From assembly GCF_045862395.1 (NCBI RefSeq), contig NZ_AP023087.1, positions 1,984,001-2,048,000 of the forward strand: DNA of 64,000 bases, given 5' to 3'. Every line of letters begins with the position of its first letter. Positions within the stretch are counted from its first letter, which is position 1. Of the stretch, positions 30,715 to 38,731 are shown one piece after another. The translations under genes and the position numbers were made by a program. A model generated the notes under the pieces. That model saw only the letters and a list, made by a program, of their open reading frames with translations. It ran no database searches and was not told where the DNA came from. The DNA is from Marinicellulosiphila megalodicopiae. Lineage in GTDB: Bacteria > Pseudomonadota > Gammaproteobacteria > Pseudomonadales > Natronospirillaceae.

Positions 30715-30832
30715 TGTTTGACGACCATAGAGCATTGGTACCACCTGACCCCATCCCGAACTCAGAAGTGAAACGATGCATCGCCGATGGTAGTGTGGGG
30801 GTTCCCATGTGAGAGTAGGTCATTGTCAAACG
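30715..30832 (+). rRNA. rrf: 5S ribosomal RNA
   Basis: The gene of about 118 bases has paired ends (GTTTGAC / GTCAAAC) and the conserved core CCACCTGACCCCATCCCGA, AACTCAGAAGTGAAACG and CGCCGATGGTAGTGTGGGG. It is the last gene of the rrn operon and is followed within 16 bases by a strong terminator. Confidence 0.97.
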
Positions 30833-30847
30833 CCAAATAGTGAAGAG

Positions 30848-30878
30848 CCCTGTTAGGATTATCCTGACGGGGTTTTTT
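30848..30878 (+). terminator. rrn operon terminator
   Basis: CCCTGTTAGGA pairs with TCCTGACGGGG around a short loop (30848-30872) and is followed by six T residues. A close relative of this terminator recurs at 31051-31080. Confidence 0.92.
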
Positions 30879-30921
30879 ATTGCCTGTAGGAAAGTAAAAT
30901 GATTAAATATAAGCATGAAAG

Positions 30922-30950
30922 TTGGTGTTTTATTAGTTTAACCGTATTAT
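30922..30950 (+). promoter_or_regulatory. Promoter of a candidate small RNA
   Basis: TTGGTG (30922-30927), a 17-base spacer and TATTAT (30945-30950) form a plausible sigma-70 promoter located behind the rrn terminator. Transcription would start near 30957, just before a structured segment that ends in its own terminator. Confidence 0.55.
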
Positions 30951-30956
30951 TCATCC

Positions 30957-31080
30957 CTGAATAAATTAGAAGCTTGGTAAACAAGACCGCGGAAGGCAAC
31001 CTTCCTAACTTGTTTAGTCGCAAGACAGGCTCCAAGCCCGAACATGAAGAGCCCCGTCAGGTTATCCTTGTGGGGTTTTT
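30957..31080 (+). ncRNA. Candidate structured small RNA, about 120 nt
   Basis: The segment folds into nested stems. GCTTGG (30972-30977) pairs with CCAAGC (31032-31037). Inside lie an arm TAAACAAG / CTTGTTTA (30978-30985 with 31009-31016) topped by GGAAGG-CAA-CCTTCC (30991-31005), and a small hairpin GTC-GCAA-GAC (31017-31026) with a GNRA-type tetraloop. An intrinsic terminator follows (31051-31080, GCCCCGTCAGG and GTGGGGTTTTT). With the promoter match upstream it looks like a complete RNA gene. I know no family that it fits. It is not a tRNA and not an integron attC site. Confidence 0.5.
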
Positions 31081-31210
31081 TATTGTCTTGCGTTTTATAT
31101 ATTATTTATATTTAAATTGTTTTGATAAAACAAAGAGCTAAAAAAGAGTGTTTTGCAAAAATGAAAAAGGCTTTTTCAAAATTAAAACTAACAAAAAGTA
31201 AATAATGCGC

Positions 31211-31338
31211 CATACTGAGTTAAAGTAGTTTGCAATAGGATCTTTCAACGGATTGGAAAAAGTTGGGAAGTGCAATTTGTTTTCAAACAAAAGGACAGTT
31301 TGAAATCGCGTAAAAGCCTCTTTTGAGGCTTTTTTTTT
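31211..31338 (+). ncRNA. Candidate CsrA/RsmA-binding small RNA
   Basis: A segment ending in a strong terminator (AAGCCTC-TTTT-GAGGCTT plus T run, 31314-31338) holds five GGA motifs in 60 bases. Two hairpins display them. CAAC/GTTG, extended by weaker pairs, closes a loop with GGATTGGA (31250-31257). TTTCAAAC / GTTTGAAA (31281-31288 and 31298-31305) closes a nine-base loop with AAGGA. An outer TTGCA/TGCAA stem (31230-31234, 31271-31275) encloses a further AGGA. GGA in loops is how RsmY/RsmZ/CsrB RNAs titrate CsrA. No GacA box is seen upstream. The 5' end is a guess from a weak promoter (TTCAAA-18-TAAATA). Confidence 0.45.
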
Positions 31339-31589
31339 AATTAATGTTTATGTTTGTAGAATTGAATCATGTTTTTAATATGTATTAGGCTAAGTATTTA
31401 TGTGGTGATTAAATAATATTAAGTTGGAAAATTAAATTGTTATTGTATATTTTTGATTATTCGTCATTTATAAAAAAATTATAATAAAATAAATATAGCG
31501 CCTTCTTAGCGTATATTTTAATAATTAATTAAAGTAAAATCCGCACTCCTTTTCCTGTATATATTTTAATTAATAGAGAATATATTTTA
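31339..31589. other. AT-rich region upstream of lysS
   Basis: About 250 very AT-rich bases contain only a possible lysS promoter (TATAAT near 31481) and a weak AGAGA ribosome site near 31575. There is no sign of a T-box or lysine riboswitch. Confidence 0.4.
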
Positions 31590-33119
31590 ATGTCAGATAT
31601 AAACGATAACACACAGTCACAACTGCAAGATGAAAATAAATTAATTGCGCAACGAATAGAAAAGTTAGACAGTATCAAAGCTCGTCGTAACGCATATCCT
31701 AATCATGTTAGACGCACTCACACTGCAACACAGTTGCAATCTGAGTTTGGTGAAGAAACCAAAGAAGATTTAGTGGGCATTAATAAATCGATCACGATAG
31801 TTGGGCGCGTAATTAGTCGTCGTGGCCCATTTGTTACTTTGCAAGATGAGTCAGGCACAGTACAGGCCTATTTAGGTAAAGCATTGCAAAAAAGCAATGA
31901 GGATTGGGCTGTATTAGATTTGGGTGATATTATTGGTTGTTCAGGTATATTAGCTAAATCAGGTAAAGGGCAATTATATTGTGAAATGTTCACAGATGAC
32001 GATTTTATAATTTTAAATAAAACGTTACGTCCATTACCAGATCAATGGTCGGGTTTAGCTGATCAAGAAATTAAATATCGTCAGCGTTATGTAGATTTAA
32101 TTGTTTCAGCTGAAACCCGTAAAACTTTTTCAATACGTTCGAAAATAATTTCTCAAATACGTAGCTTTTTAACAGAGCGTGGGTTTATGGAAGTAGAAAC
32201 CCCTATGTTGCAAACTATACCAGGTGGTGCGTCAGCTAAGCCGTTTGAAACGCATCATAATGCAATGGATATCGATATGTTTTTGCGTATTGCTCCAGAG
32301 CTATATTTAAAACGTTTAGTTGTAGGTGGTTTTGAAAAAGTATTTGAAATCAATCGTAACTTTCGAAACGAAGGCGTATCAACCCGTCATAATCCAGAAT
32401 TCACTATGCTTGAGTGGTATCAAGCCTATGCAGACTATAACGATTTAATGGATTTAACTGAAGAAATGTTACGTCATCTAGCTAATTCAGTTCTTGGTTC
32501 AACGACACTTACTTATGCTGATGAAGAATATGACTTAGCCGTCCCATTTGAGCGTTTAAGTATGCTTCAGGCTGTACTAAATTATAATGAACAATTTTCA
32601 GTATCGGATTTTGCAACATTAGAAGCTGCTCAAAATGCAGCAAAATCTATTGGAATAGAACCTAAGGTAACTTGGGGGATTGGAAAACTATTGTGTGAAG
32701 TATTTGAAGAAACGGTTGAAGAAAAACTAAAAGGGCCAATCTTTATCACAGAATATCCAGCAGAGATTTCTCCGTTAGCGCGTCGTAATGATGACAACCC
32801 TGAAATTACTGATCGTTTTGAATTCTTTATTTCTGGTCGTGAAATTGGAAATGGCTTCTCAGAATTAAACGATCCAATTGATCAAGCTGAGCGCTTTAAA
32901 TCTCAAGTTGCCGAAAAAGATGCAGGCGATGACGAAGCGATGTTTTATGATGAAGATTATATAAATGCATTAGAGTACGGTTTGCCTCCAACAGCTGGTG
33001 AAGGCTTAGGGATCGATCGTTTAGTTATGTTTTTTACTAATAGCCAAACTATTAAAGATGTCATATTATTTCCGCATATGAAACCTGTTTCTAAAAATAT
33101 TGAAAAAGAAGATAACTAA
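31590..33119 (+). CDS. lysS: Lysyl-tRNA synthetase, class II
   Basis: LysRS charges tRNA-Lys with lysine. The 509-residue protein has an N-terminal helix and OB-fold that binds the anticodon (TIVGRVISRRGPFVTLQDES), then the class II core: motif 2 with FEINRNFRNEGVSTRHNPEF and motif 3 with GEGLGIDRLVMFFTNS near the C-terminus. Length is normal. It is followed after 12 bases by the MvaT-like gene with a GTG start, so the two may share a transcript. The usual partner prfB is not upstream; instead the rrn operon and candidate small RNAs are there. Confidence 0.98.
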   Translation: MSDINDNTQSQLQDENKLIAQRIEKLDSIKARRNAYPNHVRRTHTATQLQSEFGEETKEDLVGINKSITIVGRVISRRGPFVTLQDESGTVQAYLGKALQKSNEDWAVLDLGDIIGCSGILAKSGKGQLYCEMFTDDDFIILNKTLRPLPDQWSGLADQEIKYRQRYVDLIVSAETRKTFSIRSKIISQIRSFLTERGFMEVETPMLQTIPGGASAKPFETHHNAMDIDMFLRIAPELYLKRLVVGGFEKVFEINRNFRNEGVSTRHNPEFTMLEWYQAYADYNDLMDLTEEMLRHLANSVLGSTTLTYADEEYDLAVPFERLSMLQAVLNYNEQFSVSDFATLEAAQNAAKSIGIEPKVTWGIGKLLCEVFEETVEEKLKGPIFITEYPAEISPLARRNDDNPEITDRFEFFISGREIGNGFSELNDPIDQAERFKSQVAEKDAGDDEAMFYDEDYINALEYGLPPTAGEGLGIDRLVMFFTNSQTIKDVILFPHMKPVSKNIEKEDN

Positions 33120-33131
33120 AAGGAGCCGAGT

Positions 33132-33611
33132 GTGAGTGATTTAGATCGTAAAATATTAGAAGCCAAACGCTTAATTGAAGAATTAGAAGAGCAAAAAAGA
33201 AAAGAAGCTCGTCGTAATGAAGGGATCGAAGCGTTTGATGCCTCTGTTCGTGAAATTTTTTCAGAATATGGATTAACTGAGCGAGATTTGTTTTTATTAA
33301 AAAGTACTCCAATTGTAGAGTGGATTAAAGTGGTGGGTGAGCAATCATCTAAACCAAGTTTTTTTGAAGATTTAAAAAATTATTTTTCAAAAATAGTTGA
33401 GAAAGAAATTAAATCTGAATTAAAAGCGAAGGTTGAAAAGAAAACCAAAAAATCGATCCCAAAACCTACGTTGGTAATTGGTAAATATCGTAACCCAATC
33501 ACTGATGAAGTGATTGAGAAAAAACGTCGCAATCCTAAACCATTGGATGACTGGATAGAAGAGTTTGGTCTAGATATGGTTCAGTCTTGGCAGGTTCCTG
33601 TTGAGGCTTAA
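33132..33611 (+). CDS. MvaT/H-NS-like nucleoid protein, divergent
   Basis: The 159-residue protein has an N-terminal coiled coil (MSDLDRKILEAKRLIEELEE), a Lys-rich linker and a C-terminal domain GKYRNPITDEVIEKKRRNPKPLDDWIEEFG (given here as one segment only for location: residues about 116-145). That domain follows the MvaT pattern in which KYKNPHTGEVIET is followed by a GGN loop and a KxLKEW helix. In MvaT the GGN loop inserts into the minor groove of AT-rich DNA; here it reads RRN. The protein is also longer than Pseudomonas MvaT (about 120-130). It starts at GTG with AGGAG six bases upstream. It probably silences or bridges AT-rich DNA. Family placement is by eye, so moderate confidence. 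Confidence 0.65.
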   Translation: MSDLDRKILEAKRLIEELEEQKRKEARRNEGIEAFDASVREIFSEYGLTERDLFLLKSTPIVEWIKVVGEQSSKPSFFEDLKNYFSKIVEKEIKSELKAKVEKKTKKSIPKPTLVIGKYRNPITDEVIEKKRRNPKPLDDWIEEFGLDMVQSWQVPVEA

Positions 33612-33624
33612 ATGTTAATTGTTC

Positions 33625-33652
33625 AAAAAGCCTCTATATAGAGGCTTTTTTT
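33625..33652 (+). terminator. Terminator after the MvaT-like gene
   Basis: AAAAGCCTC and GAGGCTTTTT (33625-33650) flank a TATATA loop and are followed by more T residues: a strong intrinsic terminator separating lysS and the MvaT-like gene from rapA. Confidence 0.9.
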
Positions 33653-33741
33653 ATTATATATTTTTACACTTTTTGATGTCGTTAATTATAAAAACATATT
33701 TCAAAAAGTTTACATCCATTAAATTTTTAATTAGGTAGTAC

Positions 33742-36459
33742 ATGTCAAGTTTTGTTCAAGGTCAACGTTGGGTAGTAGATAGCGAACCGGAATTAGGTTT
33801 AGGTAGTGTGGTTCAGTCAGATGTAAGAACCGTTACATTATTTTTTTCAAAAAGTGATGAAGAGCGTTTGTATGCTATTAAACAGGCTCCTTTAACGCGA
33901 ATTCGATTTGAACAAGGCGAATCAATTCAAATTGATACAGGCGAAACATTAGAAATTAAAGAAGTGTTAGATCATGAAGGTTTTTTACTTTATGACTGCA
34001 TTAATGGAAAGGGTGAAGATCAGCTTATTCCTGAAACCGCCTTAAGTGCAAATATCGAATTAAATTCACCATTGACAAGACTGATTACTTCGCAATTAGA
34101 TCATCCGAAATGGTTCGGAATAAGAAGACAGTTACAAAATGGCGTACAACAAGTTTGGCAGCAACAATTAAATGGTTTAATTGGTGCGAGAGCGGGTTTG
34201 CTTGCTCATCAATTGTATGTGGCACAACAAGCCACTCAATTAGAGCAAACTCGTGTTTTACTTTCTGATGAAGTTGGCTTAGGTAAAACCATAGAGGCGG
34301 GTTTGATAATTTCACGTTTGTTGCGCTTAGAGCGTGCCAGCCATATTTTAATTTTAGTTCCAGAAGCACTAAAAGTTCAATGGTTAGTTGAGTTGATGCG
34401 TCGATTTAGTTTAACTGTTCAAATGTGGGAACAAGGTATTCCAGTTGATGAAAAAGCAATTTATATAGCCAGTCATGATGTACTTGATGATTTAGGGGCT
34501 TTTGTGGAAATATCAAGAGAGCGATGGGATTGCATTGTAGTTGATGAAACGCATCATATTGAATATACAATCGATGAACCTTCTATCGCCTACGAGTCAT
34601 TAGATCAAATGGCGCAAGAGGCCAAACATTTAATCTTGTTGTCAGCAACGCCGGAGCAGCTTGGTATAGAAGGGCATTTTGGTAGATTGAAATTATTAGA
34701 TCCAAATAAATTTTCAAGTTTAGAGTCCTATTTAGATCAAGAGAAGCAGTACTTAGATTTAACTGAAATTATCAATGATATTGAAAATGATCTTTTATTA
34801 GATTCTGAAAAACTGAAAATTTCACAAAAATATAATGTGGATTTTGATCAAGATACTTCAAATATTGTTAATGAATTAGTTGATCGTTTTGGAACAGGTC
34901 GGGGGATTTTTAGAAATACTCGTAATGCAGTCAAAGGATTTCCTAAGCGTACTTTTAAAGAAGTAATTTTAGATGCGCCTTCAATTGAAATAGATGATGT
35001 ATTAGATGCAAAATTAGAATGGTTATCAAATTGGTTGGACCAGCAAGATAAAAAAGACAAACATCTTTTAATTTGCCACGATTTAGAAACAACATTGTTA
35101 ATTGAGAAGTATTTATGGGATAAAAAAGGATTAAGTTGCGCAGTATTTCATGAAGATTTAAGTTTGATTGAGCGAGATCGTTCTGCTGCATTTTTTGCAG
35201 ACTCAGAGCAAGGTGCTCGAATAATGTTGTGTTCTGAGATAGGCTCTGAGGGTCGTAATTTTCAATTTTGTCACAATTTAATTTGCTTTGATTTGCCTGC
35301 TCAACCAGATTTATTGGAGCAGCGCATTGGCCGACTGGATCGAATTGGTCAAACTCAAGATATTAAAATTTGGATACCCTGTGTAAAAGACACTCAAGAA
35401 TCTCATAATATTAACTGGTTTCATACCGTTCTGAACTGCGTAGAAAAATCAAACCCTGCCGCTGGACAGGTTCATAAAGAATTTTTTGAAGCCTTTAGCA
35501 GTCAAACTGATCCTAAATTGAAACAAGTTATTGCGAGTGAAGCACGAGCTTTAAGTGAAGATTTATTATGTGAAATACAAGAAGGTCGCGATAAGCTATT
35601 AGAAATTTCAAGTTGTCGACAACCAGATGCGGATGCATTGGTTGCAAAAATCAAAGAGTTTGAAAAGCAAACACCATTCGAATTATTGGAAGTTGCATTT
35701 GATGCGTTAAATGTGCACTTCGAAGAGCTTGGTAACGGTTTTTACACATTACAACCAAGCGATAATATGTTGGTACCTTTTGTGCCAGGCATTCCAGAAG
35801 AAGGCGCTGAAATTACCTTTGATCGTGAACTTGCTTTAAGTCGTGACGAAGTTAGATTTGTGACTTGGGATAGTCCTATTGTGTTAGGGCTGTATGATTT
35901 ATTAGAAACCAGCGAAATTGGAACTGCAACATTAGCGTTATTTCCAAGTGATGCATTACCCGCAGGGCTAGTGTTATTGGAAGGTATGTATCAATTAAGT
36001 GTCCAGCACCCATTGATTCATCAAGTTCAACCGTTTTTAGCCCAAGCATCTATTCGTGTTGTCAATTTAGAAAATAACCCGAAAGATTTTGATCAGGTTT
36101 TAGCAGAAGATAAGTTGCAAGACTCCTTAACAAAAGTGAAAGGGCAGCTTGCAAATCAAATTGTTCAAAGTAAAAAAGAAGACATTAAAAAACTTGGTCA
36201 AACTTCAGAACAATTAGCAAAAGATAAATTGGCAGATTTAATTGTAAAAACGATTGATAATGCTAATGGTTTTTACAATAAAGAAATTCAACGATTGCAA
36301 TCAATTAAAGCTCGATTTAATGAGCAGCAGGATACAACTGAAATAGACGAAACTATTTCGCGTACTGAGAAACAATTTGATGATATTATTACTGTAATTA
36401 ATAATGATATCGTATTGGTTCAGAGTTCATTACGATTAATTGTGACAACACAAGCTTAA
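33742..36459 (+). CDS. rapA: RNA polymerase-associated helicase RapA (HepA)
   Basis: RapA is a SNF2-type ATPase that binds RNA polymerase and helps recycle it after transcription. The 905-residue protein starts with the RapA-specific N-terminal domain (SFVQGQRWVVDSEPELGLG), has Walker A SDEVGLGKTIEAGL near 175-188, the DEAD-box equivalent VVDETHH near 268, LLSATPEQ, and the C-terminal helicase lobe with QRIGRLDRIGQT. Length is slightly below the E. coli protein (968). It has its own upstream gap of about 90 bases after a terminator and is followed closely by gluconate kinase. Confidence 0.96.
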   Translation: MSSFVQGQRWVVDSEPELGLGSVVQSDVRTVTLFFSKSDEERLYAIKQAPLTRIRFEQGESIQIDTGETLEIKEVLDHEGFLLYDCINGKGEDQLIPETALSANIELNSPLTRLITSQLDHPKWFGIRRQLQNGVQQVWQQQLNGLIGARAGLLAHQLYVAQQATQLEQTRVLLSDEVGLGKTIEAGLIISRLLRLERASHILILVPEALKVQWLVELMRRFSLTVQMWEQGIPVDEKAIYIASHDVLDDLGAFVEISRERWDCIVVDETHHIEYTIDEPSIAYESLDQMAQEAKHLILLSATPEQLGIEGHFGRLKLLDPNKFSSLESYLDQEKQYLDLTEIINDIENDLLLDSEKLKISQKYNVDFDQDTSNIVNELVDRFGTGRGIFRNTRNAVKGFPKRTFKEVILDAPSIEIDDVLDAKLEWLSNWLDQQDKKDKHLLICHDLETTLLIEKYLWDKKGLSCAVFHEDLSLIERDRSAAFFADSEQGARIMLCSEIGSEGRNFQFCHNLICFDLPAQPDLLEQRIGRLDRIGQTQDIKIWIPCVKDTQESHNINWFHTVLNCVEKSNPAAGQVHKEFFEAFSSQTDPKLKQVIASEARALSEDLLCEIQEGRDKLLEISSCRQPDADALVAKIKEFEKQTPFELLEVAFDALNVHFEELGNGFYTLQPSDNMLVPFVPGIPEEGAEITFDRELALSRDEVRFVTWDSPIVLGLYDLLETSEIGTATLALFPSDALPAGLVLLEGMYQLSVQHPLIHQVQPFLAQASIRVVNLENNPKDFDQVLAEDKLQDSLTKVKGQLANQIVQSKKEDIKKLGQTSEQLAKDKLADLIVKTIDNANGFYNKEIQRLQSIKARFNEQQDTTEIDETISRTEKQFDDIITVINNDIVLVQSSLRLIVTTQA

Positions 36460-36474
36460 TAAAAAGGGTCTGAG

Positions 36475-36972
36475 ATGAAAGCATTAATCAATCCAGTCAT
36501 TGTTTTTGGTGTGAGTGGTTGTGGAAAATCTACCATTGCAAATGAAGTGTCAAGAAATTTAAGCGCTGAGTTTTTGGACGCAGATGATTTTCATCCGCAA
36601 TCTAATATCGACAAAATGGCTTCAGGACAACCATTAACTGACGATGATCGTGCGCCTTGGCTAGCGCATTTGAATCAATTGATGATTGAAAAAGCAAGTC
36701 AGAATCAGCAGGTTGTCTTAGCTTGCTCTGCACTCAAAGAGCAATATAGAGTCATTCTTTCCGATAATTTGAATCCTTTTTGGTGCCATCTTGCTTTGTC
36801 TGAGCAAATGGTAATTGAGAGAATGATGCGCAGACAGAATCATTTTATGAAGGCAAATATGGTTCGATCGCAATTTGAAGCATTAGAAAAACCCGAATAT
36901 GGATTAATAGTCGATGCAACTCAGTCCGTTGAAAATATTGTTAAAATTATTTTGGAGCACATAAATGAATAA
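36475..36972 (+). CDS. gntK: Gluconate kinase
   Basis: GntK phosphorylates gluconate to 6-phosphogluconate for the Entner-Doudoroff or pentose phosphate route. The 165-residue protein has the P-loop GVSGCGKS at 12-19, the substrate segment LDADDFHPQSNIDKMASGQPLTDDDRAPWL and CSALKEQYR, all typical of the thermoresistant GntK type. Its end overlaps the lactonase gene by eight bases. The pair can turn gluconolactone to gluconate and then to 6-phosphogluconate. No gluconate transporter or repressor is next to them. Confidence 0.93.
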   Translation: MKALINPVIVFGVSGCGKSTIANEVSRNLSAEFLDADDFHPQSNIDKMASGQPLTDDDRAPWLAHLNQLMIEKASQNQQVVLACSALKEQYRVILSDNLNPFWCHLALSEQMVIERMMRRQNHFMKANMVRSQFEALEKPEYGLIVDATQSVENIVKIILEHINE

Positions 36973-37861
36973 GCTAGAGGTTATTTCGATTGAAACACTT
37001 CCTGTTGATCCTTGCAGTTTAGGTGAAGGGCCTACTTGGCATGAACCTGAGCAATCTTTTTATTGGGTTGATATTTTAAAAAATCGTTTGCATAACTGGC
37101 ATCCAATTAAACAAACACACAGAAGCTGGACATTTGAAAAAATGATTGGCTGCGTGGGTGTCTGTGAATCTGGGAAATTAATCATTGCATTAAGTAATGA
37201 AATTATCTTTTTTGAACCTGATTTAGGTATGCCTTCACGTAAACAATTATGTTTATTAGATGAAGATATTCCAGCTAATCGTGCAAATGATGGAAAAATT
37301 GATCCATGGGGTCGATTATTTGTTGGTACGATGTCCACAATTGATGGTAAAGCTACGGGAAGATTAAGTTGTATTGATTCAAATGGACATAAAATCACTA
37401 TTGAAGAAAATATTGGTATATCAAACACATTAGCTTGGAGTGCGGATAAAACGAAATTTTATTTTGCAGATTCAACCAAACAAACGATATGGGAATATCC
37501 TCTTGATACGAATGGGTTACCAATTGCGAAACAAAAGAAAGTATTTATTCAAACTGAAATTGAAAGTGGTGCGCCTGATGGATCTAGCATAGATAATCAT
37601 GATAATTTGTGGAATGCACAATGGAATAACGCAAGGGTTCAATGTTTTAATCCTCAAGGCGATTTAATTGATGAATTACATTTACCAGCCTCCCTTACAA
37701 CCAGTGTTTGTTTTGGTGGGGATGATTATCAAACAATGTATATCACCACAGCAAGTATCGGTCTTTCTGAACAAGATTTAAATGATAAACCTGAAAGTGG
37801 TAAAGTATTTTTAGTTAAAACTAATATTAAAGGTCCTCAAATTAACGTATTTAAAGATTAA
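36965..37861 (+). CDS. SMP-30/gluconolactonase family sugar lactonase
   Basis: The 298-residue protein is a six-bladed propeller lactonase of the SMP-30 (regucalcin) family. It has the metal-ligand segments LGEGPTWHEPE (Glu about 20), RANDGKIDPWGRLFVGTM (Asn about 103), ISNTLAWSADKTKFYFADS and APDGSSIDNHDNLWNAQW (Asp about 203). These enzymes open sugar lactones such as glucono-delta-lactone. The eight-base overlap with gntK supports gluconolactone as substrate, though related lactonases act on arabinono- or xylonolactone. Confidence 0.9.
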   Translation: MNKLEVISIETLPVDPCSLGEGPTWHEPEQSFYWVDILKNRLHNWHPIKQTHRSWTFEKMIGCVGVCESGKLIIALSNEIIFFEPDLGMPSRKQLCLLDEDIPANRANDGKIDPWGRLFVGTMSTIDGKATGRLSCIDSNGHKITIEENIGISNTLAWSADKTKFYFADSTKQTIWEYPLDTNGLPIAKQKKVFIQTEIESGAPDGSSIDNHDNLWNAQWNNARVQCFNPQGDLIDELHLPASLTTSVCFGGDDYQTMYITTASIGLSEQDLNDKPESGKVFLVKTNIKGPQINVFKD

Positions 37862-37954
37862 TCTAAAATGAAATTACTATAGGTGACTTTGCTCATTAGA
37901 CTTATTCAAGCAGAACGACTAAAATTCCAACCTTTAAAATAAATGTGTGCGTAT

Positions 37955-38731
37955 ATGACAATTTCCATCAAAACCCCAGAAGAAATAGAAAAAATGCGAG
38001 TTGCAGGCAAACTAGCGGCGCAAGTGTTAGAAATGATTGCCCCATTTGTCGTACCTGGAGTCACAACTGGAAAACTGAATGAAATCTGTCACGATTATAT
38101 GGTAAATGTTCAAAACAGTATTCCTGCTCCTTTGAATTATCATGGATTTCCGAAATCCATTTGTACTTCGGTTAACCAAGTGATTTGTCACGGGATTCCA
38201 AGTGATGACAAAGTGCTTAAAAAAGGAGATATCGTAAATATTGATATCACCGTAATTAAAGATGGTTATCATGGCGATACCAGCGAAATGTTTTTTGTTG
38301 GGGATGTCCCTGAGCATACAAAAAGATTATGTCGTATTACCCAAGAATGCTTATATAAAGCTATTAAGCTGGTTAAGCCAGGTGCGCGTTTAGGCGATAT
38401 AGGTGCCGTTATCCAGCAACATGCTGAAAAAAATTATTACACTGTCGTACGTGAATATTGCGGTCATGGTATTGGTAAAGTGTTTCATGAAGAGCCACAG
38501 GTTTTGCACTATGGTAAAGCAGGCACGGGTGTTGAGTTAAAAGAAGGCATGACATTTACAATTGAGCCAATGATTAATGCGGGTAAACGTGAATGTAAAG
38601 TTCTGGGTGATGAGTGGACGGTTGTGACAAAAGATCGTAAAAACTCTGCACAATATGAACATACATTATTAGTGACAAAAGATGGGGTAGAAATTTTAAC
38701 CCTTCGTCAAAATGACACGATCGAGTTATAA
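37955..38731 (+). CDS. map: Methionine aminopeptidase, type I
   Basis: Map removes the initiator Met from new proteins. The 258-residue protein aligns with E. coli Map from MTISIKTPEEIEKMRVAG onwards, so I start it at 37955 although an ATG four codons earlier is in frame; neither has a good ribosome site. Metal ligands are visible in IVNIDITV and YHGDTSEMF (Asp pair), CGHGIGKVFHEEPQ (His), TIEPMIN (Glu) and QYEHTLLV (Glu). In many gammaproteobacteria map lies opposite rpsB; here it is directly followed by glnD, whose ATG abuts the map stop. Confidence 0.96.
   Translation: MTISIKTPEEIEKMRVAGKLAAQVLEMIAPFVVPGVTTGKLNEICHDYMVNVQNSIPAPLNYHGFPKSICTSVNQVICHGIPSDDKVLKKGDIVNIDITVIKDGYHGDTSEMFFVGDVPEHTKRLCRITQECLYKAIKLVKPGARLGDIGAVIQQHAEKNYYTVVREYCGHGIGKVFHEEPQVLHYGKAGTGVELKEGMTFTIEPMINAGKRECKVLGDEWTVVTKDRKNSAQYEHTLLVTKDGVEILTLRQNDTIEL

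Noticed and set aside
30957..31050. Integron attC site or tRNA-like fold in the structured segment after 5S
   Set aside because: It lacks the GTTRRRY/RYYYAAC core pair of attC sites and any tRNA T-loop; the small-RNA reading explains promoter and terminator better.
31081..31210. GacA binding box upstream of the candidate CsrA-binding RNA
   Set aside because: No TGTAAG-N6-CTTACA-like sequence could be found.
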